DNA of 15,256 bases, taken from positions 1 through 15,256 of the forward strand of contig CAJPNZ010000080.1 of NCBI GenBank assembly GCA_905372155.1. Reading direction: 5' to 3'. This DNA is from Propionibacteriaceae bacterium (GTDB lineage Bacteria; Actinomycetota; Actinomycetes; Propionibacteriales; Propionibacteriaceae). The notes below the pieces were generated by a model, which saw only the letters and a list, made by a program, of their open reading frames with translations, was not told where the DNA came from and did not search any database. This document shows, in pieces, positions 1 through 6,282 of the stretch; the stretch's first letter is position 1; every line of letters begins with the position of its first letter. The position numbers and the translations under genes were made by a program.

Positions 1-1
1 C

Positions 2-892
2 GCCGGTGACCGCAACCTGGTCTCCAACATCCTCACCCACCCCGGGATCGACGCCATCTCCTTCGTCGGCTCCACCCCGGTGGCGCACGTCATCCAGGAC
101 ACCGGCGTCGCCCACGGCAAGCGCGTCCAGGCCCTCGGCGGCGCCAACAACCACGCCATCGTCCTGCCCGACGCGGACCTCGAATTCGCCGCCCAGCACA
201 TCTCCGCCGCCGCCTTCGGTGCGGCAGGTGAACGCTGCATGGCGCTGCCCGTCGTGGTGGCCGTCGGTGGCATCGCCGACAAGCTCGCCGAACTGGTCGC
301 CGCCAATGGCGCGAAGATCAAGGTCGGTTTCGGCCTCGACGAGGGCGTCCAGATGGGTCCGGTCATCACCGCCAAGGCCCGCGACCGCATCGTCGGTCTC
401 ATCGACGACGCCGAGAAGCGCGGCGCGAAAGTGGCGCTCGACGGCCGCGGCCTGAAGGTCGAGGGCTACGAGGGCGGCTTCTGGCTCGGTCCCACCGTCC
501 TCACCCACGTCCCGCTCGACGCCCCCGCCTACAAGGAGGAGATTTTCGGCCCGGTGCTGTGCATCGTCGACGCCGAGAACTACGCGGAGGCCATCGAGAT
601 CGTCAACGCCAGCGAGTTTGGCAACGGCGCGGCGATCTTCACCAACGACGGCGGCTACGCCCGGCGTTTCCAGCTGGACGTCGAGGCCGGCATGGTGGGC
701 GTCAACGTGCCCATCCCCACCCCGGTGGCCTACTACTCGTTCGGCGGGTGGAAGGAGTCGTTGCTGGGCGACACCCACATCCACGGCCCCGAGGGCGTGC
801 ACTTCTACACCCGCGCCAAGGCCATCACCACCCGGTGGCCCTCGGAGTCCGGCGCGTACGCCGCGACGATGAGCTTCCAGCGCGAGGAGTGA
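2..892 (+). CDS. mmsA: methylmalonate-semialdehyde dehydrogenase (CoA-acylating), C-terminal part
   Basis: The reading frame is open from base 2, so the gene starts outside the window and about 296 residues are seen. It is an aldehyde dehydrogenase superfamily enzyme that oxidises methylmalonate or malonate semialdehyde to propionyl- or acetyl-CoA with NAD+ and CoA, as in valine or myo-inositol breakdown. Seen in the sequence: the FVGST nucleotide-binding stretch, the GGANNHAIVLPDAD segment typical of MmsA, the catalytic cysteine in GAAGERCMALP (position about 238), the KEEIFGPVL block, and a C-terminus with YSFGGWKESLLGD and FYTR. The gene ends in TGA at 890-892, directly before a strong terminator, so it is the last gene of a transcript unrelated to the RiPP cluster. 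The family call is firm; which pathway it serves cannot be read here. Confidence 0.93.
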   Translation, partial: AGDRNLVSNILTHPGIDAISFVGSTPVAHVIQDTGVAHGKRVQALGGANNHAIVLPDADLEFAAQHISAAAFGAAGERCMALPVVVAVGGIADKLAELVAANGAKIKVGFGLDEGVQMGPVITAKARDRIVGLIDDAEKRGAKVALDGRGLKVEGYEGGFWLGPTVLTHVPLDAPAYKEEIFGPVLCIVDAENYAEAIEIVNASEFGNGAAIFTNDGGYARRFQLDVEAGMVGVNVPIPTPVAYYSFGGWKESLLGDTHIHGPEGVHFYTRAKAITTRWPSESGAYAATMSFQREE

Positions 893-902
893 GCAAATAG
901 CG

Positions 903-936
903 ATGGGGCCCCGACAGCTGTCGGGGCCCCATTTTG
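903..936 (+). terminator. strong rho-independent terminator after mmsA
   Basis: Positions 903-932 form a perfect palindrome (ATGGGGCCCCGACAG and its exact complement), followed by a short TTTT run at 932-935. The stem is up to about 13 bp around a CAGCTG centre. It begins 10 bases after the mmsA stop and separates that transcript from the accessory region. Because the palindrome is symmetric it could also stop leftward transcription coming from P1. Confidence 0.9.
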
Positions 937-1368
937 CTAGCCGGGCGGTCGAAGATCAGATGATCTGGGCCGAGGTGGCGCCTCCGTCGGCTAAGCGAGG
1001 GTGGCTGCTTGACGCCAACGTTGTTCTCGTCGTCTGCGCAGTCATGTCGCTAGACCGTGAGGGTTGTTCAGGGACACTTCCAATACGAGCCTGACAAGGC
1101 GTGATGCTGAATGACTGACGGCCCCTGAATAAGCCTTCGTGTGTATCCGGTTGTGTGTCCTGACCTGTTGACAACTCCGATGTGCCACGTGGGCGGCTGG
1201 AACTGGGCCAACGATAGCGGGGCGCTGAACGCGGTCCCGGTTCTTCGATCCAACTGCGGCGTGCGGTGCCCCTATCAGGGCTGTGAGTCGTTCCGTGGAT
1301 GAGTCGCGTGGCATCCCTCAACTGTGAGGAACGGTAACGAGTGCGGTGCTGTCCTGCGAAGCCGAGGC
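937..1368. other. region without a convincing gene
   Basis: This stretch lies between the mmsA terminator and the end of the small minus-strand peptide. Open frames exist on both strands, but they lack ribosome sites and read as Arg/Pro/Ser-rich shadow protein. It could be the untranslated 3' part of the leftward P1 transcript. A short imperfect hairpin (CCTCA-N4-TGAGG, minus strand, about 1315-1329) is the only local structure noted. No RNA gene or mobile element is recognised. Confidence 0.4.
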
Positions 1369-1443
1369 TCAGGTCCAATTCCACCAATTCCAGGGGAAGG
1401 ACGTGTCGGTGGGGGTGTTGGTCGTGACGATGGTCGTGAACAT
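1369..1443 (-). CDS. possible 24-residue Trp-rich peptide under a MerR-type promoter
   Basis: On the minus strand an ATG at 1443 opens a 24-residue frame ending in TGA. Its first part is Thr-rich (MFTTIVTTNTPTDT) and its end is FPWNWWNWT. A purine-rich stretch (GAGAAAGAAAG) lies about 7 nt upstream, a better spacing than for the competing ATG at 1450, which would give a His-rich frame (MHNVHDHRHDQHPHRH). The MerR-type promoter P1 points at it with a leader of about 50 nt. The peptide has no cysteines, so it is unlikely to be a substrate for the azole-forming enzymes. It could be a second bioactive peptide, a regulatory leader, or chance; no family is recognised. Confidence 0.4.
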   Translation of the reverse strand: MFTTIVTTNTPTDTSFPWNWWNWT

Positions 1444-1493
1444 TATGCATCTTTCTTTCTCGGGTCTTGAGGTTGCTTTCCGGCTGACCTCTT

Positions 1494-1531
1494 GGACTCG
1501 ATTCAAGATGCTGACGTAGCGTCAAAGTCAA
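1494..1531 (-). promoter_or_regulatory. promoter P1 with MerR operator
   Basis: Reading on the minus strand, -35 TTGACT lies at 1531-1526 and -10 TTGAAT at 1506-1501, separated by 19 bp. The spacer starts with the near-palindrome TTGACGCTACGTCAG (1525-1511). A long 19-bp spacer filled by a dyad is the classic architecture for MerR activation by DNA untwisting. The same layout recurs at 2408 and 3810. P1 lies just downstream of the merR 1 stop codon and reads left toward the small Trp-rich peptide. Confidence 0.7.
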
Positions 1532-1551
1532 GCCCCTGGTGCGACATGACG

Positions 1552-2340
1552 TCACTTTGGGGCTTGGGAGGGGTCAGGACTCTCACCGTCTGACGACCTC
1601 AGGCGCTTCCGAGCGCTTGTGATCACAGTGAGCTGGGCCTCGTTGTAGGTGAACTCCTCCATGGCGGAGGCGAGGGCAAGTGCCTTCTCACTTGTGGGGG
1701 CGAATCGAGCACGGATCGGGCCAAGGACCCTGACGTAGTCATCTACCAGTACCGCGATCTCTTCTGGGGAGGCGTCTGGCTCAAGGACTTCCAGTCTCGT
1801 ATCCAGCTCCCGGAGCTCTCGGAACCCAGGGTCGTCATGTTTTTCGATGAAAGCTCGGGTGAGCTTCTCGTACTTGAGTCGATCAGGGTCGTCGGCGAAC
1901 GCCGCGAGTAGTTCGATTTCAAGTTTCAACCGGTCCTCGACGTCGAGTCCGGACTGCGCGTCTGCCCAGGCGCGCTCCAGATCGGCGAATTCGATGGCAA
2001 CGTCGAGTGGGGCCTGGGCGTTCTGGATCTCCTCGATCTTGGTCCGCTTTTCCTGGAGCTCGTCGATCTGCTGGGTAAGGACTTGCCGTTGCGCGTCCAG
2101 GGCTGCTGTGGCTTCAGGGCTCGTTGGGTCGTCCATGATCTGACGCACGTGCCGAAGGTCGAACCCGAGCCCCGTCAACCGCTTGATCCGGATCAGGTCT
2201 ATGATGTCCATGACGTTGAACAGACGGTAATTCCCGGAGGTCCGCTCCGCCTCCGGCAGGAGGCCGATGCTTTCGTAGTAGCGCAGAGTGCGTGGGGTGA
2301 GCCCAACCATGCGAGCCGCGTCCTTGATCGAGAAGTCCAT
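1552..2340 (-). CDS. MerR-family transcriptional regulator 1
   Basis: A 262-residue regulator with an N-terminal winged helix-turn-helix: IKDAARMVGLTPRTLRYYE at about residues 5-23, followed by GLLPEAERTSGNYRLF, the family's DNA-contacting wing. A helical region rich in Gln/Glu/Lys (about residues 75-115, LDAQRQVLTQQIDELQEKRT) fits the dimerising coiled coil, and a C-terminal helical domain of about 140 residues is the likely effector part. I chose ATG 2340, preceded by GGGAAAGGGAAC on the minus strand; the open frame extends to 2403, but that part does not resemble the family. It lacks the cysteines of metal sensors, so a small-molecule or peptide ligand is more likely. It is divergent from MerR 2 across the P2 operator, and P1 follows its stop codon. 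Confidence 0.85.
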   Translation of the reverse strand: MDFSIKDAARMVGLTPRTLRYYESIGLLPEAERTSGNYRLFNVMDIIDLIRIKRLTGLGFDLRHVRQIMDDPTSPEATAALDAQRQVLTQQIDELQEKRTKIEEIQNAQAPLDVAIEFADLERAWADAQSGLDVEDRLKLEIELLAAFADDPDRLKYEKLTRAFIEKHDDPGFRELRELDTRLEVLEPDASPEEIAVLVDDYVRVLGPIRARFAPTSEKALALASAMEEFTYNEAQLTVITSARKRLRSSDGESPDPSQAPK

Positions 2341-2407
2341 TCGTGAGTTCCCTTTCCCATCGTGCCGGCTGGTCGGGAGTTTACCGTCGGAGGGTGGCCT
2401 CACTAGG

Positions 2408-2445
2408 TTGACCTTGACGTAACGTCACGGTGGATGCTGTCGGCA
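2408..2445 (+). promoter_or_regulatory. promoter P2 with MerR operator, in the divergent merR intergenic region
   Basis: -35 TTGACC at 2408-2413 and a weak -10 GATGCT at 2433-2438 are separated by 19 bp. The spacer begins with TTGACGTAACGTCAC (2414-2428), whose inner TGACGTAACGTCA is a perfect palindrome. The start ATG of merR 2 at 2445 falls 7 nt after the -10, so the mRNA may be leaderless. The site also lies upstream of the divergent merR 1 gene, so one operator could control both regulators. Confidence 0.65.
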
Positions 2446-3305
2446 TGTCCATCAACAACGACCTGAGCAACGAGATGTCGCCCGGTGCGCCGCCTAACCG
2501 GTCGGGCGAGCAGGCAGCCTTGACGGGGCTCACGTGGAGCACGCAGGCGATCAGCGACTTGGTGGGCATCACGGTTCGTACCTTGAGGTACTACCACCAA
2601 ATCGGTCTGCTCCGAGAGCCCAAACGGACGACGAAGGGACTCCTGTACGACGAGACCCATCTGCTCACCCTGCTGCGCATCAAGCGTTTCGCGATGATGT
2701 CGCTCACCCTCGACGAGATCGCCGACATCATCCACACGCCGGCTAGCCCTCGTGCCCGTCGCATCCTCGTGGAACTGGACCAGGCCTTGGCGGATCGGGT
2801 GGCGGAAATCGAGAGTCAGCGTCGTGTGATCGAAGAATGTCTGCGGGACAACGCTCCGGTGGATGTTCTGCCCAGGTTCGCGCGGCATCTCGCCGCGCTG
2901 CGGCGGTTGGGGAGCTACGACACCTCAGTTGCTGACAAGGCGCTGGAGGAGTTGGCAGCTGGATGCGGTAGTGAAGAGGTCGCGAGGGTGGTCGACGAGG
3001 TGATCCAGGACCCGGTGATCTCCCGCCTGTCCGTGCTCGAAGAGAGGCTGCGTCGACTCAACGAGAACTCGGGGGAGCCGGAACTGGCCGACTTGGCGAG
3101 GGACTACGGGCGACTGCTCGTGGAGATTTACAGCGCCAACGCTGCAGAGGGTCTTAAGTCATTCTCTGGGCACGACTTGATGGAGGCCATCGGCCTAGTC
3201 GACTCTGCTGCGAATGAGCAAGAGCGAGAAGTTCTGACGCGTGCCCTCACGGTCCTTGCAGCGCATGAGGGTTATTCAGGCAGGCCTGATTGCGGCCTAA
3301 AATAG
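2445..3305 (+). CDS. MerR-family transcriptional regulator 2
   Basis: A 286-residue MerR-type regulator. After an extended N-terminus of about 30 residues the DNA-binding domain begins: TQAISDLVGITVRTLRYYHQ, then IGLLREPKRTTKGLLYDETH and LLRIKRFAMMSLTLDEIADII. A helical dimerisation segment follows (ILVELDQALADRVAEIESQR), then a C-terminal domain of about 150 residues with the same helical character as MerR 1. The frame extends back to GTG 2430, but ATG 2445 matches the expected transcription start of P2 and no ribosome site is seen, consistent with leaderless translation. A later in-frame ATG exists at 2475. Its own promoter carries the operator also present before the RiPP operon, so it is the first candidate for cluster regulator and autoregulator. 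No metal-binding cysteine motif is visible. Confidence 0.85.
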   Translation: MSINNDLSNEMSPGAPPNRSGEQAALTGLTWSTQAISDLVGITVRTLRYYHQIGLLREPKRTTKGLLYDETHLLTLLRIKRFAMMSLTLDEIADIIHTPASPRARRILVELDQALADRVAEIESQRRVIEECLRDNAPVDVLPRFARHLAALRRLGSYDTSVADKALEELAAGCGSEEVARVVDEVIQDPVISRLSVLEERLRRLNENSGEPELADLARDYGRLLVEIYSANAAEGLKSFSGHDLMEAIGLVDSAANEQEREVLTRALTVLAAHEGYSGRPDCGLK

Positions 3306-3809
3306 CCTTGCGATAAGAGCGTAGTGTTGTTCGTATTCGTTCAGCAAAGTGCAGTAGAAGTGAGCCGCTGGATGTGAAATCTTGACCTTGTCGGGGATAA
3401 GTTGGCTAGGTCTTTTGATAACCCTACAATTCTGTAATCCATACGAGCGGATCATCGAAGACTGCCAAGTGCAACTCAAAGATTATGCGGCCGTTTCAGT
3501 GTTTCGCTGGGCAGGGGCGGTGTGAAGGGGTCTCTGAAAGCCCCGCTGCTCCTGCGTTGCCGTGGCCGAGCTGCTCGCCTGAGCTTGACTCAGGCATGCA
3601 CCACCCTCCCGGAGTAAATGTCCAGCTCATCGCCGATCCGCAATATTCAACAACTTTCCCGACCCGTGGTGAAGTGCGTAGTGACTGCCTCGATTGCGAA
3701 GCTACCCGGTGACGGCGTGCCTGGTGTGCCGGGCCTCAAGTAGACTGCTGCCGTATATCTCTTAGAGCCGATATTGTCTAGGCTCGGTGGTCTCCAGAGG
3801 ATATGTGAC
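3306..3809. other. AT-richer intergenic region, no convincing gene
   Basis: About 500 bases between merR 2 and P3. The first 180 bases are visibly AT-richer than the flanking genes. Open frames at 3485-3712 (plus) and 3479-3297 (minus) have no ribosome sites and no recognisable family. Fragments such as QLKDYAAVSVFRW just before 3500 could be relics of a mobile-element gene, but nothing diagnostic is present. The region may be the left junction of the transferred block. Confidence 0.4.
3577..3595. repeat. short perfect inverted repeat
   Basis: GCCTGAG at 3577-3583 and CTCAGGC at 3589-3595 form a 7-bp perfect stem with a CTTGA loop. No T run follows, so it is not a standard terminator. It sits in the gene-free region before P3 and could be a protein-binding site, an mRNA end, or chance. 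Confidence 0.35.
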
Positions 3810-3848
3810 TGGACTTTGACGCAACGTCAAGATGTTTACTGGTATTCA
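3810..3848 (+). promoter_or_regulatory. promoter P3 of the RiPP operon with MerR operator
   Basis: -35 TGGACT at 3810-3815 and -10 TTTACT at 3835-3840 are separated by 19 bp. The spacer begins with the perfect dyad TTGACGCAACGTCAA (3816-3830). Spacing and operator position relative to the -35 match P1 and P2 exactly. Transcription should start near 3847, giving a leader of about 160 nt before the precursor gene. An ATG at 3848 opens a 16-residue frame with no ribosome site; whether it is translated from a leaderless 5' end is unknown. Confidence 0.75.
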
Positions 3849-4004
3849 TGAAGAGACCGACGAATGGCATATCAGGTCGGCGCATGCAAGAGGGCTGATC
3901 GCTCTCGACGGCGTTTAGATGGTCTGGTCAGTCCATGGGGAACGCTTGGCGGGACTTGGTTTGACGTTTGCATCGGGGTTCACAAGTTGGAAAGGAGGTG
4001 ACAC

Positions 4005-4121
4005 ATGCTACGCGTTCTGGACAAGGTTGAAGAGAAGTGCTTCGCATCTGATGCAACGGTGGCGCCCGGTGGGTGGTGCTGCTGGTGTTGGTGCTGCAAC
4101 TCGGCTTCCGTTTGGGGCTGA
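4005..4121 (+). CDS. streptolysin S-like RiPP precursor peptide with Trp/Cys core
   Basis: A 38-residue peptide starting at ATG 4005, 6 nt after an ideal AAAGGAGGTG ribosome site, and ending in TGA 4119-4121. The leader (about 23 residues, MLRVLDKVEEKCFASDA then TVAPGG) ends in the VAPGG junction that, from memory, streptolysin S (SagA) has before its poly-Cys core. The core is WCCWCWCCNSASVWG: six Cys and two Ser that the downstream SagC/YcaO and SagB enzymes could turn into thiazoles and (methyl)oxazole-type rings, interleaved with Trp. The core is shorter than in SagA and lacks its long Gly/Ser tail. The overlapping frame 3919-4143 has no ribosome site. Being first in the operon, with a hairpin behind it and a complete TOMM enzyme set downstream, makes the assignment strong; the product's activity (cytolysin or bacteriocin) is inferred. 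Confidence 0.9.
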   Translation: MLRVLDKVEEKCFASDATVAPGGWCCWCWCCNSASVWG

Positions 4122-4150
4122 TGACTTCAGTTTCTTTCGGTAACCAAAGG

Positions 4151-4186
4151 TATTCCGGGTCGAGAACTCTCGCTCGGCCCGGGATG
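4151..4186 (+). terminator. partial terminator / attenuator between precursor and enzyme genes
   Basis: CCGGGTCGAG (4155-4164) pairs with CTCGGCCCGG (4173-4182) with one G-U pair and an 8-nt loop; weaker pairs extend the stem to 4151/4186. The sequence after it (TGTCTTCCC) has few T's. A leaky stop or an mRNA-stabilising end here would yield more precursor than enzyme transcript, the arrangement known from other RiPP operons including sag. Confidence 0.6.
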
Positions 4187-4206
4187 TCTTCCCTGGAGAA
4201 ATTTTC

Positions 4207-5139
4207 TTGGGTACAACGACGAAGATGAAAGCAATGGAAGGCGACATGACTCAAACTGTCGAAACAATGGAGCGGGTCCAGGTCAGGACAGGTCTCTATC
4301 TTCTGCCGCACGGGGATGACGAAATCTTTGTGCGGGATGGGAGTCGGGCAACTTTTTCTAAAGTTATCCGAGATGAGGATCGGCGGAGGCTCCTCACGTC
4401 AATAATTCAGAGCGCCACCCAGCCCGTGGATGTGGCGGAACTCGCAACCAAACTGGAAGTTGACGAGGCCGATGTTTGAACCCTCACCGATCGACTGGAG
4501 GAGGAGGGTGTCTTGGAACGCAAACGACACTTGAACTCGCTCCAGGTTCTGGTTATCGGCGATGGTCAGATAGGCGATTCGCTGCGGAATATTGTCGACG
4601 ACATGCCAGAGATTCAAGTGGCTGACTCCGTCAATGAAGTCGATGCCATGGCTCTTGAAGCTGCTATGACTGGCATGGGTCTGGTCATCGTGGCCACAGA
4701 CAGCCTGCGCCCGCATCTCAATCATGAGGTCAACGCCGCAGCTCACTACCTCCGCGTCCCGGTGCTCTACTGCTATGCCGACGGACCTGATGTGCAGGTC
4801 GGACCTTTGGTCTACCCCGGGGAGACTGCGTGTTACAGCTGTTTCGAGGTTCAGGACGAGGGGGCTCGCCACCTGCGTGACGAGTTCCTGATCTTTAAGG
4901 ATGATCTGGGTCACGGGCGGCACACAGCGAGGGTTTCCGGACCAACCGCGGCCATGGCGGCGGCATGGGCGAGCCTGGTGGTGCGAGATGTGCAGACCCG
5001 TGATATGTCTCGGTTGGCTGAACGCGTGGTGCGGGTGGAAACCGAGCGATTTGAGGTTGCATCGCACCGCGTGCTCCAGATGCCGCGTTGCCCCGAGTGC
5101 TCCCGTGTACGCCCCGAGCTTCAACACACTTTCTTGTAG
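4207..5139 (+). pseudogene. SagC-like TOMM cyclodehydratase partner (RRE + E1-like), interrupted by in-frame TGA
   Basis: This is the leader-binding partner of the YcaO enzyme that makes azoline rings from Cys/Ser. Residues 1-90 form a winged-helix RRE-like domain (TGLYLLPHGDDEIFVRDG, then LLTSIIQSATQPVDVAELA). Codon 91 is TGA (4477-4479), yet the same frame continues with TLTDRLEEEGVLERK, the expected end of that domain, and an E1/ThiF-like domain with LVIGDGQIGD. Zinc-type pairs ACYSCF and PRCPECSR are intact. The start is TTG 4207 (GGAGAAA 8 nt before) or ATG 4246. After the stop, a GGAGGAGGAGGG run at 4497-4508 precedes TTG 4513, so the 208-residue E1 part could be made separately. CGA-to-TGA mutation, sequence error, readthrough or split translation are all possible; loss of function is simplest. 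Confidence 0.8.
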
Positions 5140-5149
5140 GGGGTCCAGG

Positions 5150-5968
5150 ATGACTGTCACGACTGAAAACGCGACTCAGAGCCCCGTCGTCGAAGCCAGT
5201 TTTGAGCATGGGCTGGAGCAGACGGTGCTGCCGGGGCGCGGACTGACCCTCTGTGCCCCGTCGCGACGCGACCTGTATCAGAACCGGCTTGCCGATGCCT
5301 CGGGCGATGTTGCCGAGATGTTCCAGATCAACGCTCGCTGGCGCCGAGGCGCCTTCGAGGAGCTGCCCAATGTCGAGGAGCAGAAGGCTCTGCGCCGATG
5401 GTTTCTGAACGCGGGGAGAGTGTTCGACTTCGTGGACTCCGGCCCTTCACCGATGCTCCCCTTGGCTCAGGTTCAAGCGCCGCTCGGACCCGCCCTGGCC
5501 GCCATGGCTCGAGCGGGTGCTGAAAGCGGCCTGCTCTTCGCCGCGGACATCCTCGTGATTGCCGATGGCTGGTCTTACCTCCTACCCGCCGGACAGGAGC
5601 ATCTCGTTCGGCTGCGGACTTTCACACAGCAGCAGCGCAGGGACCTTGTGGCGGCAGTCTCACACGATGTACGCCAAGCCTTTGACGAGGCGTCGTGCCA
5701 CTTGGCAGTGGTGGTCTCTCCACAACGAGTGCAGGTCACCCATGGACCTCGTGGTTACCGCAATGCGTTGATGGAGGTTGGGATGCTCATCGGCAACATC
5801 GGCTCCCTCATGGCCGGCCGTGGGCTCCGGCCCACCGTGGTTGTGGACTTTATCGACACCGCTGTCGACCAGACTCTGGATCAGGACGGAGTCGAGAGGT
5901 TCGTAGCCGCTCTGGTCTCCCTGAATCCGGACAACCCGAAGGAGGACGAATCCCATGACTATCACTGA
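5150..5968 (+). CDS. SagB-like nitroreductase-fold protein lacking the catalytic Lys-Tyr pair
   Basis: A 272-residue protein beginning at ATG 5150. Its second half follows the plan of SagB/McbC flavin-dependent azoline oxidases: a hydrophobic strand LLFAADILVIADGWSYLLP (about 128-146), then RVQVTHGPRGYRNALMEVG (193-211) and a closing FIDTAVDQTLDQDGVERFVAALVSL. Aligned with the second SagB of this cluster (RVAWK-x-GTRGYR), the Lys-Tyr pair needed for catalysis in studied TOMM dehydrogenases is replaced by Thr197-His198, while GxRGYR is kept. It may be a non-catalytic partner that forms a heterodimer with the 6283 protein, or an enzyme of altered chemistry. It lies 10 nt after sagC and overlaps the next gene by 14 nt. 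The family call is by pattern; the partner role is inferred. Confidence 0.6.
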   Translation: MTVTTENATQSPVVEASFEHGLEQTVLPGRGLTLCAPSRRDLYQNRLADASGDVAEMFQINARWRRGAFEELPNVEEQKALRRWFLNAGRVFDFVDSGPSPMLPLAQVQAPLGPALAAMARAGAESGLLFAADILVIADGWSYLLPAGQEHLVRLRTFTQQQRRDLVAAVSHDVRQAFDEASCHLAVVVSPQRVQVTHGPRGYRNALMEVGMLIGNIGSLMAGRGLRPTVVVDFIDTAVDQTLDQDGVERFVAALVSLNPDNPKEDESHDYH

Positions 5969-6251
5969 AACGCCGGCAGCCGGCGAGTTCACGATGACGA
6001 GCGGTTGTGATAGCAACTCCTGTGATGACATTCCCCCGTTGCAGTTGCAGCTACGTGAAATCCTGCACGATGCCCGCGAGCGGGGAGAATGCACCGGCAA
6101 CTATGCCGATGCTGTGGAGCGGATGATGGTCGAAGGACTGCCTCTGATGACAGATGACACGGTCCGCGTCGGTCACCTGGTGCATCGATGCCTGCGCGCC
6201 GAGGCCCAACGTCGATGGCGCCGATCTGTCAAAGACGTTGCGGGCACCTGA
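5955..6251 (+). CDS. 98-residue protein of unknown function in the RiPP operon
   Basis: ATG 5955 follows a GAAGGAGGA ribosome site by about 8 nt and overlaps the upstream gene, so translation is probably coupled. The N-terminal third is polar and has GCDSNSCDD (Cys pair at about 18 and 23); the rest is helical and charged (LQLREILHDARERGE, AVERMMVEG, HLVHRCLRAEAQRRWRRSVK). There is no signal peptide, membrane span or recognised domain. Sitting between the two SagB-like genes suggests an accessory subunit or chaperone of the oxidase, but that is only positional. It lacks a leader/core pattern, so I do not read it as a second precursor. Confidence 0.65.
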   Translation: MTITETPAAGEFTMTSGCDSNSCDDIPPLQLQLREILHDARERGECTGNYADAVERMMVEGLPLMTDDTVRVGHLVHRCLRAEAQRRWRRSVKDVAGT

Positions 6252-6282
6252 TCTCAAGGTTGGCCGTGACGGAGGTGAGCGG

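Noticed and set aside
1042..1314. 90-residue minus-strand frame
   Set aside because: No proper ribosome spacing and no family resemblance; composition is shadow-like.
956..1555. 199-residue minus-strand frame including a His-rich MHNVHDHRHDQHPHRH stretch
   Set aside because: The His-rich part is another frame of the Trp-rich peptide; its ATG 1450 directly abuts the purine run with no spacing, and the rest is Arg/Ser-rich shadow sequence.
1548..1555. TGACGTCA palindrome at the end of merR 1 as a fourth operator
   Set aside because: It lacks the 3-base centre and has no -35/-10 pair at 19 bp; it is formed by the merR 1 stop codon.
3297..3712. transposase remnant before P3
   Set aside because: Only short suggestive strings, with no catalytic motif and no paired terminal repeats.
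3919..4143. 74-residue frame overlapping the precursor
   Set aside because: It has no ribosome site and runs through the precursor's TG-rich core in another frame; the 4005 frame has an ideal ribosome site and the VAPGG motif.
4477..4479. TGA in sagC as a selenocysteine codon
   Set aside because: No SECIS-like structure is evident next to it, and the RRE domain has no known need for Sec.
4399..5160. 253-residue minus-strand frame
   Set aside because: It is antisense to the SagC E1 domain, which has paired Cys motifs on the plus strand.
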